From UMGS1322 sp900550765 (GTDB taxonomy: Bacteria; Bacillota; Clostridia; Christensenellales; QALW01), in NCBI GenBank assembly GCA_958448705.1, contig CAUDEY010000023.1, forward strand, positions 1-34,126: a stretch of DNA of 34,126 nucleotides, written 5' to 3'. The notes beneath the pieces were generated by a model. It was not told where the DNA came from, searched no databases, and was given only the letters and a program-made list of their open reading frames with translations. A program made the position numbers and the translations under genes. Shown one piece after another: positions 23,464 to 32,490 of the stretch. The number at the start of each line of letters is the position of its first letter. The first letter of the stretch is position 1.

Positions 23464-24786
23464 ATGATAAGAAGAGTTTATAACACGATAGAACAATTTA
23501 AAGAACAAAATGCTGCGTTGAACGGTATTCTGCCGTTTTGTGAGGATCTTTCACCCCTTGCACAACAGATGGATATTTTAGGTCATCGCGTGTCAAATCG
23601 GCTGGTGTGTCAGGCAATGGAAGGCTGTGACGGCAAAACGACAGGAGAACCGGATGAACTTACACGGCGCAGATATCTTCGCCTTGCTTCCGGCGGCGCG
23701 GGAATGATTTGGTTTGAAGCAACCGCCTGCTGTGAAAGTGCAAGGGCAAATCCCAGGCAGCTGTGGCTGCGGGAGGATAACATCGATTCGTTTAAAACAC
23801 TTTTGGAGGAAATTCGGGAAACAGGTTTCAGAATAAACGGCTATGCACCGGTTATTATCATGCAGGATACGCATTCCGGACGCTATAGTAAGCCCTATGG
23901 TGTACCGGAACCGATCATTGCCTATAACAATCCTCTGTTTGAAACAAACGGGGCGATCGATGCTTCAAGAATCATTAGCGATGAGGAACTTGATTCCGTA
24001 CGGGACATGCTTGTGCATTCGGCGGTTTTGGCCGCAAAGGCAGGCTTTGACGGCGTTGATATCAAATGCTGCCATCGGTATTTAAACAGTGAATTGCTTT
24101 CGGCCTTTACCCGGGAAAACAGCCGTTACGGCGGCAGCTTTGAAAACCGTACAAGGCTGCTGCGTGAAAGTATCGAAGGCGCATTGCAGTGCTGTCCCGG
24201 GGATTTTATTGTTAGTACGCGATTGAATGCGTATGACGGATTTGCGTATCCCTATGGCTGGGGCGTAAAGCAGGATGGCAGCTTAGAAGTGGATCTTACC
24301 GAACCCAAAAAGCTTTTGCGTATTCTTGCTGAGATGGGGATAAAACTGATGAATATCACCATGGGCAATCCTTATGTTAATCCTCATGTGAACAGACCCT
24401 TTGCCAAAGGCGGATATGAGGCTGAGGAGCACCCTCTGATAGGCGTAGCAAGAGTGTTAAATGGCGTTCGGGAACTGCAGGCGCAGGTTCCGGAGGTACC
24501 GTTGATTTCCTCGGCACTTTCTTATTTGGGGGCGGCGGCGCCTCATGTAGCGGCGGCATATATTAAGGAACAAGGCTTTGCCTTTGCCGGTTTTGGACGC
24601 ATGATATTTGCTAACCCTGCGTTTGCCAATCAAATTCTCAAAGAAGGAAAGCTGGATGCTTCGCAATGCTGTATCGCTTGTTCAAAATGCACGGAGCTGA
24701 TGCGCGGGGGAAGTACGCCGGGCTGTGTGATACGGGATAAAGTTTATACGGAGTTATACAAGGAGTTTTTGCAAAAAAATAAATAG
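23464..24786 (+). CDS. Old Yellow Enzyme-family flavin oxidoreductase with Fe-S motif
   Basis: 440 residues from ATG 23464; a TTG at 23455 is a possible alternative, and GAGGTGA at 23447-23453 serves either imperfectly. The FMN-binding TIM barrel of the OYE/2,4-dienoyl-CoA reductase type covers about 30-390. Catalytic His204 lies in HRYLNSELLS, followed by RYGGSFENRTRLLRE (221-235). Residues 403-421 hold C-x2-C-x2-C-x11-C, close to the 4Fe-4S ligand pattern of dienoyl-CoA reductase and trimethylamine dehydrogenase. The protein stops there and lacks the C-terminal FAD/NAD(P)H domain of those enzymes. It should reduce an activated C=C bond with electrons from a partner, perhaps the flavoprotein at 27474. 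First gene of the plus-strand operon. Confidence 0.88.
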   Translation: MIRRVYNTIEQFKEQNAALNGILPFCEDLSPLAQQMDILGHRVSNRLVCQAMEGCDGKTTGEPDELTRRRYLRLASGGAGMIWFEATACCESARANPRQLWLREDNIDSFKTLLEEIRETGFRINGYAPVIIMQDTHSGRYSKPYGVPEPIIAYNNPLFETNGAIDASRIISDEELDSVRDMLVHSAVLAAKAGFDGVDIKCCHRYLNSELLSAFTRENSRYGGSFENRTRLLRESIEGALQCCPGDFIVSTRLNAYDGFAYPYGWGVKQDGSLEVDLTEPKKLLRILAEMGIKLMNITMGNPYVNPHVNRPFAKGGYEAEEHPLIGVARVLNGVRELQAQVPEVPLISSALSYLGAAAPHVAAAYIKEQGFAFAGFGRMIFANPAFANQILKEGKLDASQCCIACSKCTELMRGGSTPGCVIRDKVYTELYKEFLQKNK

Positions 24787-24798
24787 AAGGGATTTTGT

Positions 24799-26712
24799 AT
24801 GTTTCAAACTTGGCTGAAAAATCACCGCCTGCAGGATTTTGATTTTTCTGCGCCGCTGCTGCCGGTGGCTTGCGAACGCTCAGTTTGGCAGGCGGTTTAT
24901 GACGCAGAACTTGTAAAAAGCGCCGAACGATATCTTGCTTTTGATTGGCCCGTTATTAAAGCGACTGATTTTATGGCCTTTAAAGGCGAGGGGAATCGGA
25001 TCAAGCAGGAAAATCCGCATTTTTTACGGCGGCAGGCGCTGGGACTTTTGGTACTGGCGGAAACGCTGGAATATAAAGGCCGTTTCCTTCCGGATATTGT
25101 GAACGGTTTGTTTGCCGTTTGTGAAGAAACCTATTGGGGCCTTTCGGCACACTGGCCTACGGAAACGCCGGGGAATATTCCCGATGTACAGGAGCCATAT
25201 ATTGATTTATTTGCCGCGGAAACGGCTGCGATGCTGGCTTGGGCGGAGTATATGCTTTATGACGCACTGCGGAATTTTTGCCCTGAGATGATTGAACGCA
25301 TCGAATATGAGTTGGAACGGCGCACGATAAAGCCGTATCTTTCGCACCGGGATTTTTGGTGGATGGGCTATCACCGTACGGGAATCAATAACTGGAACCC
25401 TTGGATTTTATCGAACGTTCTTTCCGTATTTTTGCTGGTGGAAAAAAAGCGGTATCGGCTGGATAAGGCGATAGAAAAAATGTTTTTGGAAATCCAATAC
25501 TTTTATGATTCCTACGCTCCGGACGGCGGGTGTGATGAGGGAGCCAATTACTGGACGGTAGCCGGCGCCTCGTTGTTTGAATTTGTTGATCAGCTTTATA
25601 CGGCAACCGGTGGGAAGATAAACTTTTTTACTGATGAAAAAATTCAGAACATGGGGCGGTTTGCCTATCATATTTATATCGGCAACGGATACTTTGTCAA
25701 TTATGCCGATGGTCCGGCGAGGATGGCGCCGGCAGCGTTTTCAGTTATTTATCATTTGGGAAAGCGCATCGGTGACGAGCGGCTGATGTGCCTGGCAAAA
25801 GAAGTTTTGGTGGAAAACACGCAGCGGCAGCTTTCTGATATTGATGACATTTTTCGGCAGAATGTAACGGAATGTCTTTTAAAAGGCGAAGTGCGAAGAA
25901 GCGTTGCAGAAGAGGCGTTGGAAACAGATAAAACATATCTGAATATCGGTGAAAAGCTGCGCCGCGGGCTGTATGCCTGTCTTTATCGAAGAACTGTATT
26001 GGAAAGCCCGGATTTTGTGCCCGAGCAGGAATATCTTCTGCCGGATCTTCAGGTTGCTGTTATGCGCAGAGGCCGATGGTTTGTTTCGGCAAAGGGGGGA
26101 CATAACAGCGAGGGGCATAACCATAATGACGTAGGCAATTTTATTGCGTATTTTGACAAAAAACCGGTTTTGATTGACGCCGGCGTAGGCGTATATACAC
26201 GCAAGACCTTTTCTGCCCAGCGATATGAAATTTGGTCTATGCAGTCTTGCTGGCATAATTGCCCCGAAGTAAACGGTGCGGCACAGTGTGCGGGTAAGAC
26301 GTATGCCGCCGGAAATTTCAGCTTGGAAGATGGCGGGATCGGTGTTGCGTTTGCCGGTGCCTATCCCAAGGCGGCGGGAATTGTTCAGCTGAAACGCAGG
26401 ATCATTCCCACGGAAGAGGAGATAACCATTCAAGATACTTATAGGTTTGAAGCAGAGAAAAATCAGATAACAGAGCATCTGCTTACACCGCTGCCGGCGG
26501 TGCTTGAAAGCGGTGTGTTTGTACTGGAAGGCGGATATATTGTATCGGCAGAAGGTCCTGCGGATATTGCGCTATCGGTAGATGAAAAAGATATCAGCTA
26601 TGATGCAAACTTTATAAACAGCTGGAAGACGGATAAACTTTTCAGATTGAATTTTAGCTTTTCAGCGGAAAAGAATACAGAAATTACAATTGTTTTAAGG
26701 AGGAAGTTATGA
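24799..26712 (+). CDS. Heparinase II/III family protein
   Basis: 637 residues with GAAGGGA before the ATG, 12 bases after the OYE stop. Residues about 1-350 form an alpha/alpha toroid, with MGYHRTGINNWNPWI at about 189-203 as its most recognisable part. From about 400 the beta-sandwich domain of heparinase II/III begins, with GHNSEGHNHNDVGNFIAYFD at about 434-453, where the conserved His and Asn lie. Family members are polysaccharide lyases that act on uronic-acid glycans by beta-elimination through Tyr and His. No signal peptide, so this one acts in the cytoplasm, on oligosaccharides or another uronide. The SDR gene overlaps its stop by 4 bases (ATGA). Confidence 0.87.
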   Translation: MFQTWLKNHRLQDFDFSAPLLPVACERSVWQAVYDAELVKSAERYLAFDWPVIKATDFMAFKGEGNRIKQENPHFLRRQALGLLVLAETLEYKGRFLPDIVNGLFAVCEETYWGLSAHWPTETPGNIPDVQEPYIDLFAAETAAMLAWAEYMLYDALRNFCPEMIERIEYELERRTIKPYLSHRDFWWMGYHRTGINNWNPWILSNVLSVFLLVEKKRYRLDKAIEKMFLEIQYFYDSYAPDGGCDEGANYWTVAGASLFEFVDQLYTATGGKINFFTDEKIQNMGRFAYHIYIGNGYFVNYADGPARMAPAAFSVIYHLGKRIGDERLMCLAKEVLVENTQRQLSDIDDIFRQNVTECLLKGEVRRSVAEEALETDKTYLNIGEKLRRGLYACLYRRTVLESPDFVPEQEYLLPDLQVAVMRRGRWFVSAKGGHNSEGHNHNDVGNFIAYFDKKPVLIDAGVGVYTRKTFSAQRYEIWSMQSCWHNCPEVNGAAQCAGKTYAAGNFSLEDGGIGVAFAGAYPKAAGIVQLKRRIIPTEEEITIQDTYRFEAEKNQITEHLLTPLPAVLESGVFVLEGGYIVSAEGPADIALSVDEKDISYDANFINSWKTDKLFRLNFSFSAEKNTEITIVLRRKL

Positions 26713-27461
26713 AAACAGCAATCATTACAGGCTGTGCCGGCGGAATCGGTGCGGCAACAGTCAAAAAGTTTTTATCCTGCGGTTGGTTTGTCGTGGGCAT
26801 GGATGTGGTAGAGGATTCCGTTGCGCAAACGGTTTTAGGAACACCGGCAAATTTTGAGTACCTGCGCGGGGATTTAAGCAGCAATGCGGACAGAAATGCC
26901 CTGATCGCCTTAGCAATAGAAGGCGGGCGAACAATCGATGCACTTGTAAATGTGGCAGGGGTAGCGCCGAAGGTTCGCGCCGATATTTTGGAGATGACCG
27001 AGGAAAGCTATGATTGGGTGATGAATATTAATACCAAGGGAACGCTGTTTTTAACCCAGGCCGCAGCGAAAAAGATGATAGAAAATGTTCCTGAGAACGG
27101 CGTGCGGGGATATGTATGCAATATTTCCTCCATGTCGGCTTATACCAGCTCTACCAGCCGGGGGGAATACTGCATTTCCAAGGCGGGCGTTTCAATGGTA
27201 ACCAAGCTGTTTGCCGACAGGTTGGCAGAATACGGAATTATGGTGAATGAAATAAGGCCGGGGATTATTGCAACCGGAATGACAGAAAAGGTAAAGGCGA
27301 AGTATGACGCGCTGATTGGCGGCGGCTTGCTGCCCATTAAACGGTGGGGGCGTCCCGAGGATATTGCCGAGGCCGTATATACGCTTTGTTCGGGCGCATT
27401 GCCGTATGTTACGGGGCAGTCTGTCGATGTGGACGGCGGATTCCATATTCAGCGGCTTTAA
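26709..27461 (+). CDS. Short-chain dehydrogenase/reductase
   Basis: 250 residues; AAGGAGG lies inside the end of the heparinase-like gene, and the ATG overlaps its stop. Classical SDR: cofactor motif TGCAGGIG (7-14), NVAG (81-84), catalytic Ser141 region (NISSMSAYTSS), Tyr154 and Lys158 (YCISKAG), and PGIIATGM after it. The C-terminal YVTGQSVDVDGGFHIQ is typical of the family. It should interconvert a ketone and a secondary alcohol with NAD(P)H. Third gene of the OYE operon; the substrate may be the product of the OYE or of the lyase-like protein. Confidence 0.93.
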   Translation: MKTAIITGCAGGIGAATVKKFLSCGWFVVGMDVVEDSVAQTVLGTPANFEYLRGDLSSNADRNALIALAIEGGRTIDALVNVAGVAPKVRADILEMTEESYDWVMNINTKGTLFLTQAAAKKMIENVPENGVRGYVCNISSMSAYTSSTSRGEYCISKAGVSMVTKLFADRLAEYGIMVNEIRPGIIATGMTEKVKAKYDALIGGGLLPIKRWGRPEDIAEAVYTLCSGALPYVTGQSVDVDGGFHIQRL

Positions 27462-27473
27462 TTGAGGTATTTT

Positions 27474-29399
27474 ATGGAAGATATAAAGGTGATTCGTTTA
27501 AATACGGCGGTAGTCGGCTCCGGTGCAGCCGGTTTTAATGCGGCTATCCGATTAAAACAGTTTGGCTGTGAAAACGTCGCTATGATTACCGAGGGCATTA
27601 ATATAGGCACCAGCCGTAATACCGGCTCGGATAAGCAGACGTATTATAAGCTTGGTCTGGCAGGCGACGCGCGGGATTCGGTTGCTGCGATGGCGGCGGA
27701 CCTCTTTGCCGGCGGTTGTGTTGACGGCGATAATGCTTTGGTTGAAGCGGCGCTTTCGGCGCGTTCGTTTTTGAACCTGTGTGAGCTGGGCGTTCCGTTT
27801 CCTACCAATCGGTACGGCGAATATGTAGGGTATAAAACCGACCACGATCCCTGTGCGCGGGCAACCTCAGTAGGACCCCTTACTTCAAAGGAGATGACTG
27901 AAAAACTGCAGCGGGAGGCGGAACGTCGCGGTGTTGCCGTCTATGACCGGCAGTTGGCGGTTTCTATTATCAAGCATGAAGGAAAGGCCGCAGGCCTTTT
28001 AACGATGGATTTAACGGCCGGGGAGAAACCGCATTTTACGCTTTTTAACTGCCGCAACATCATTTTTGCTACCGGCGGACCCGGCGGAATCTATCAGGAC
28101 AGCGTATATCCTGCCTGTCATAACGGTGCGAACGGGATTTTATTTGAGGCCGGCGCCAGGGGGCAGAATTTGACGGAATGGCAGTATGGCTTGGCCTCGG
28201 TAAGCCCGCGCTGGAATGTTTCCGGCACCTATATGCAGGTGCTGCCGCGGTTTGTTTCCGTAGATGAAAACGGCTGTGAGCATGAATTTTTAAAGGAATA
28301 TTTCGCCGATGAAGGGCAGTGCCTTTCCATGGTGTTTTTAAAGGGGTATCAGTGGCCGTTTGATTCCCGTAAGGTGATGGAGGGGTCATCGGTTATCGAT
28401 CTGCTGGTATACCGGGAAAGCGTGATGCGCTCACGGCGCGTGTTCTTGGACTTTACGAAAAATCCCTTCGGAAAAGATTCTCTGGATTATGAGGCACTCT
28501 CCGGTGAGGCGAAAGAGTATTTGAAGAACGCCGGAGCTTGTTTCGGTACGCCGATTGAACGCTTAAAGCATATGAATGAGCCTGCCATTGAATTGTATGC
28601 CTCCAAAGGCGTGGATCTCTACCATGAAATGCTGGAAATTGCTCTTTGCGCTCAGCATAATAACGGCGGTATAGCGGTTGATATGTGGTGGCAAACTTGC
28701 GTGGAGGGTTTGTTCGTCTGCGGTGAGGCGGCGGGTACCCATGGAATCTATCGTCCGGGAGGATCTGCATTAAACGCCGGTCAGGTGGGCTCTTTGCGGG
28801 CGGCGCAGTATATTGCGGCGAAAAGGCAGGGCGAGCCTTTAGCGAATGCGGTCTTTCTTCGGGCGGCGGCACCGTACGTGGAAGAGCATCGCCGTTTTTG
28901 CCAAAGCCTGATGACGCACGAAGATACGGTACAGGCCTTGGCGCAGAAGGCAAAAAAGCGCATGAGCGCCGCCGGAGGAGCGATTCGCAAGGAGGAATTT
29001 TTGGAAAAAGCATATCGGGAGACAGCGGAGGATTTGCAGCTGCTGCGGCAAAACACCGGCGCTGCGGGTGAACGGCGTTTTATCCGTGCGTACCGGCTGC
29101 GGGATATTCTGATCTGTCAGCGAATGTATCTTTTTGCGATGATGGACTATATCCGGCAGGGAAATAAGACACGGGGGTCATCCCTGTATTATGATAAAAG
29201 CGGTATGCTGCGGCCGGGATTAGAGGAAAATTTCCGATTTACCTTAGATGACGGGCGGCAGAACGGCACGGTACAGGAGATTGCCTATTTTCCTGAACAA
29301 TGTACGGCGTCATATAGAAGTGTACGGCCCTTGCCGGAAGGCGGCGGTTTTTTTGAAAATGTTTGGCGTGCATTCAGAGAAAATAAAAATATAGAGTAA
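27474..29399 (+). CDS. FAD-dependent oxidoreductase, fumarate reductase flavoprotein type
   Basis: 641 residues. A TTG at 27462 is in frame, but GAGG (27464-27467) stands 6 bases before ATG 27474, which is the start. The FAD motif VVGSGAAGFNAAIRL is at 13-27. The second conserved FAD region, GGIAVDMWWQTCVEGLFVCG followed by EAAGTHGIYRPGGSALNAGQ, is at about 396-436, as in the succinate dehydrogenase, fumarate reductase and L-aspartate oxidase group. The last 190 residues are helical like the C-terminal domain of that group. No Tat or Sec signal and no covalent FMN motif are seen, so it is cytoplasmic. It may be the reductase of an unsaturated intermediate or the electron partner of the OYE. 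Last gene of the operon. Confidence 0.9.
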   Translation: MEDIKVIRLNTAVVGSGAAGFNAAIRLKQFGCENVAMITEGINIGTSRNTGSDKQTYYKLGLAGDARDSVAAMAADLFAGGCVDGDNALVEAALSARSFLNLCELGVPFPTNRYGEYVGYKTDHDPCARATSVGPLTSKEMTEKLQREAERRGVAVYDRQLAVSIIKHEGKAAGLLTMDLTAGEKPHFTLFNCRNIIFATGGPGGIYQDSVYPACHNGANGILFEAGARGQNLTEWQYGLASVSPRWNVSGTYMQVLPRFVSVDENGCEHEFLKEYFADEGQCLSMVFLKGYQWPFDSRKVMEGSSVIDLLVYRESVMRSRRVFLDFTKNPFGKDSLDYEALSGEAKEYLKNAGACFGTPIERLKHMNEPAIELYASKGVDLYHEMLEIALCAQHNNGGIAVDMWWQTCVEGLFVCGEAAGTHGIYRPGGSALNAGQVGSLRAAQYIAAKRQGEPLANAVFLRAAAPYVEEHRRFCQSLMTHEDTVQALAQKAKKRMSAAGGAIRKEEFLEKAYRETAEDLQLLRQNTGAAGERRFIRAYRLRDILICQRMYLFAMMDYIRQGNKTRGSSLYYDKSGMLRPGLEENFRFTLDDGRQNGTVQEIAYFPEQCTASYRSVRPLPEGGGFFENVWRAFRENKNIE

Positions 29400-29430
29400 T
29401 CATTTTTTTTAGAAATGAACGTAAATAAAT

Positions 29431-29500
29431 ACTGATTCTGCTTTTGTCTGCTGAAGGATTTCGGAAAGAGACGAATGGACAGGATCAGTTATTTTTTTCT
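29431..29500 (+). terminator. Terminator after the OYE operon
   Basis: ACTGATTCTG (29431-29440) pairs with CAGGATCAGT (29480-29489), ten pairs with one G-U; the long loop has weak internal pairing. A T-run follows (TTATTTTTTTCT). Confidence 0.65.
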
Positions 29501-29567
29501 GGCTTAAAGATTAATTAAAAATATGGGCAAAAGTTACAGAAAGTATAGCATAAGTCATAGTTTGCGT

Positions 29568-29581
29568 TGAAAACGTTGAAA
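29568..29581. promoter_or_regulatory. Candidate CcpA cre site
   Basis: TGAAAACGTTGAAA matches the Gram-positive cre consensus TGWAARCGYTWNCW at 12 of 14 positions and overlaps the -35 box of the next promoter, a repressing position. A LacI-type regulator could use the same site. Confidence 0.5.
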
Positions 29582-29603
29582 AAAAAATAAAAACTACTAC
29601 AAT
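29576..29603 (+). promoter_or_regulatory. Promoter of the GHL6-like gene
   Basis: TTGAAA (29576-29581), 16 bases, TACAAT (29598-29603), followed by GGAGG at 29622-29626. Confidence 0.6.
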
Positions 29604-29631
29604 ATGCCTAAATAATATTTTGGAGGTTTTT

Positions 29632-31584
29632 ATGAAATTCATTCCTACCCGTCAGGTTCATCTTGACTTTCATACGTCGGAGTATATTCCGGCGGTGGCT
29701 GAAAATTTTAATGCGGAGGAGTTTGCCCAGACGATTGCCGATGCACATATTAATTCGGTAACGGTATTTGCGCGGTGCCATCACGGCTGGATGTATTATG
29801 ATTCCAAAAAATTTCCTGAACGCATACATCCTACACTGAAAAATAAGGATTTGTTGGTTCAGCAGGTGCGCGCGCTTCACAGCAGGGGAATCAAAGCGCC
29901 GGTATATCTTACCGTTCAGGCGGATTATTTTACGGCAAAGCGTCACGGCGAGTGGCTGATTCGCAATCAAGACGGCTCGCATACAGGGGGAGAATTCACT
30001 GAACCCGGATTTTGGCAGCGCCTTTGCGTTAATACCGGATATCTTGATTTTTTAAAGGAGCATACGGCGGAGATTATTGAATTGTTCGGCAAAGAGCTGG
30101 ATGGCCTGTTTTTTGATATTGTGGGGGTTGTACCGTGCTGGTGTGAGCATTGTAAGAAGGAAATGCTCGCAAAAGGAATTGATATGGAGAAGGAAGCGGA
30201 GGTGAAGGAATTTGCGCTTTTTATGATGACGCGCTTTAAAAATGAAATGACTGCGTTTGTACATTCTTTTGATGAAAATCTTACGGTTTTTTTTAACAGC
30301 GGACATATCGGCCCGGATATTAAAGGATGCGCCGATGCCTATACGCATTTTGAAATCGAAAGCCTTCCCAGTACCTGGGGCTACGGCGATTTTCCCGCAG
30401 TGGGGAAGTATGCGCAGAAATACGGAAAAGACGTGCTTGGCATGACGGGTAAATTCCATAATACCTGGGGGGATTTTCATTCGCTGAAGAATAAAGCTGC
30501 GCTGGAGTTTGAAGCATTCCGGGCGCTTTCTTACGGTTTTGGCATTTCCATCGGCGATCAGCTGGAGCCTAACGGACGCTTGAATCCCGCTACCTATCAG
30601 CTGATAGGCAGTGTATATGAACAGGTACAGCAGCGTGAGCAATGGGCGCGCGGCGGAAAGCATTTGGCGGAAGCTGCGATTTTAAATGATGAGGACTGCG
30701 CTTATGCTCAGGATAAATCCTGCCTGTTTTCTGCTGTTGCCCTGTTTGATGAGCTTGGAATTCAAACGGATGTGGTGGACGCCGAAATGGATTTTTCACC
30801 GTATCGTCTGCTGATTGTTACCGATAACGTAAAGGGAAGCGAAGCGCTTTCGCAAAAGCTGAATAGCTTTGTAAAAAACGGGGGAAAGATTCTATCTGCC
30901 GGTATGGGTGCGCTGTGCGGCGGGGAATATCCTGCCTGTTACGGAGTTAAATATTTGGGCAAAACAGCATTAACGCCCGATTTTATTGTGCCGGAAGGGG
31001 AGATGGCACGCGGACTTTTTGAGGGAAATGAATATGTAATGTATGATGGCTGCCATATAGAACCCGTAACGGCGCAGGTTCTGATGGAGGGAACCAGCCC
31101 GTACTTCAACCGTACAGGGGAGCATTTTTGCTCTCATGATTATACCCCTTCAAGCAAAAAGCGGGATCATATTACCGCAGCGGTCAATAACGACAGCGTA
31201 ATTGTGTTCTCTCATCCGGTATTTACCTATTACAGTGTGATGGCGCCTCTGTGGTGTAAAAGAATTGTTGCCAATGCTGCGCTGCGTCTTTTAAAAACAC
31301 CGTTGATTTCGCATAACGGACCCTCCACGATGACGGTTAATCTGTTGGAATTTGATGCTATGTACTGCGTGCATTTGCTTTGCTATGTTCCCGTGCGCAA
31401 GTGCAAAAAGATTGATATTATCGAAGAACGCACGGTGCTGCACGGTGTGGAGCTTTCATTTCATTTGCCAAAACAGATAAAAGGTGCTACAATAGTTCCC
31501 GAAAATATCCGTTTGGAGTTGAAAGATAATAAAATCACGGTGCCTGAGGTGAACGGATATACGATTATAAAGCTGGATGTATAG
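29632..31584 (+). CDS. GHL6-like / alpha-L-fucosidase-like glycoside hydrolase
   Basis: 650 residues. The frame opens with TTG at 29620, but GGAGG (29622-29626) lies 6 bases before ATG 29632. A TIM barrel covers about 1-330: HLDFHTSEYIP at the start, TVFARCHHGWMYY at about 43-55, DGLFFDIVGVVPCWCEHCKK at about 157-176 (Asp in DIVG is a candidate nucleophile), and HFEIESLPSTWGYGDFP. Residues about 345-480 look like the glutamine-amidotransferase-like trimerisation domain of beta-galactosidases. This arrangement fits the hypothetical glycosidase family GHL6 (PF14871). No signal peptide. It has its own promoter with a probable cre site, so glucose repression is likely. Confidence 0.8.
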   Translation: MKFIPTRQVHLDFHTSEYIPAVAENFNAEEFAQTIADAHINSVTVFARCHHGWMYYDSKKFPERIHPTLKNKDLLVQQVRALHSRGIKAPVYLTVQADYFTAKRHGEWLIRNQDGSHTGGEFTEPGFWQRLCVNTGYLDFLKEHTAEIIELFGKELDGLFFDIVGVVPCWCEHCKKEMLAKGIDMEKEAEVKEFALFMMTRFKNEMTAFVHSFDENLTVFFNSGHIGPDIKGCADAYTHFEIESLPSTWGYGDFPAVGKYAQKYGKDVLGMTGKFHNTWGDFHSLKNKAALEFEAFRALSYGFGISIGDQLEPNGRLNPATYQLIGSVYEQVQQREQWARGGKHLAEAAILNDEDCAYAQDKSCLFSAVALFDELGIQTDVVDAEMDFSPYRLLIVTDNVKGSEALSQKLNSFVKNGGKILSAGMGALCGGEYPACYGVKYLGKTALTPDFIVPEGEMARGLFEGNEYVMYDGCHIEPVTAQVLMEGTSPYFNRTGEHFCSHDYTPSSKKRDHITAAVNNDSVIVFSHPVFTYYSVMAPLWCKRIVANAALRLLKTPLISHNGPSTMTVNLLEFDAMYCVHLLCYVPVRKCKKIDIIEERTVLHGVELSFHLPKQIKGATIVPENIRLELKDNKITVPEVNGYTIIKLDV

Positions 31585-32490
31585 ATATTATTCCCTTAAC
31601 GAATATTTAAAAAAACGGTTTGGCAAAAAAGTGTATAAGCTGGCTTTACCTGTCCGAACCGTGACGGAACTAAAGGCGTTGGCGGCTGTATCTTTTGCTC
31701 TGCCGGCGGCAGCGGGGAATTTGCTGCGGCAGGAACAGGCATTTTGCGGCAGATAGAGGAAGCTAAGGCACGGGTCGCTTCTAAAACGCCTGAGGATTGT
31801 GCCTATATTGCGTATTTTCAGGCCTTTACGAATACCTATGCGCCGGTGGAGCAATTGCGGCGTTTGTTCTTTACGGCGGCGCGTGTGGAGGAAGTGGCGG
31901 CAATTTCCGTTGCCACCAGGCCTGATTGCCTTCCCGCCGGGGTTTTAGCGCTTTTGGCGGAACTGAATCAGCTGAAACCGGTATGGGTGGAGTTGGGTCT
32001 GCAAACTTCTAACGAGAAAACAGCCCGGTTGATCAACCGATGCTACGAAAATGAATGTTTTTCTTATGCGGTAAAAGAACTGAAGCAAAGGGGCGTCGAG
32101 GTCATCGCCCATGTGATTCTCGGTTTGCCGGGAGAAACGCGTGAAGATATGCTGCGTACCGTGCGGTTTGCATGCGGCTGTGGCATAGACGGCATCAAGC
32201 TTCAGCTGCTGCATGTGCTGAAAAATACGCCGCTTGCGCAAATGGACTATACGCCTCTTACGATGGCGGAATATTTTGATATCGTAGCTGCCTGTATTGA
32301 GGTTGTTCCGGCCCGGGTGGTTATCCACCGTTTGACGGGCGACGGAGATAAGCGGCTGCTGCTTGCGCCTGCATGGAGTGCGGATAAGCATCGGGTGCTT
32401 AACGGCTTGATGCGCGTATTGGAAGAAAAAAATATCGTTCAGGGAAGTAAAACAGGAGGGAACAGCGGTGGACAGAACGCAGGATTTTAA
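31577..32490 (+). pseudogene. YhcC-like (TIGR01212) radical SAM protein gene, frameshifted
   Basis: The first frame, from ATG 31577, reads YRYYSLNEYLKKRFGKKVYK and LAL, the normal family start, then shifts and ends at TAG 31754. The rest is intact in another frame, open from 31639 to 32490: AGFTCPNRDG, then GGCIFCS with the three Fe-S cysteines (C-x11-C-x2-C), and later VIAHVILGLPGET and IDGIKLQLLHVL. Between the parts only KLAL and AGFT remain, sharing the same bases CTGGCTTTA; the usual DAGFT spacing is shortened. A 13-base deletion between two such repeats would explain it. Family members are radical SAM enzymes of unclear function. The gene overlaps its neighbours on both sides. Confidence 0.85.

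Noticed and set aside
28453..29013. 186-codon frame antisense to the flavoprotein gene
   Set aside because: The sense strand encodes a clear FAD enzyme over the whole region; the antisense product is rich in Arg and Pro, as expected of a shadow frame.
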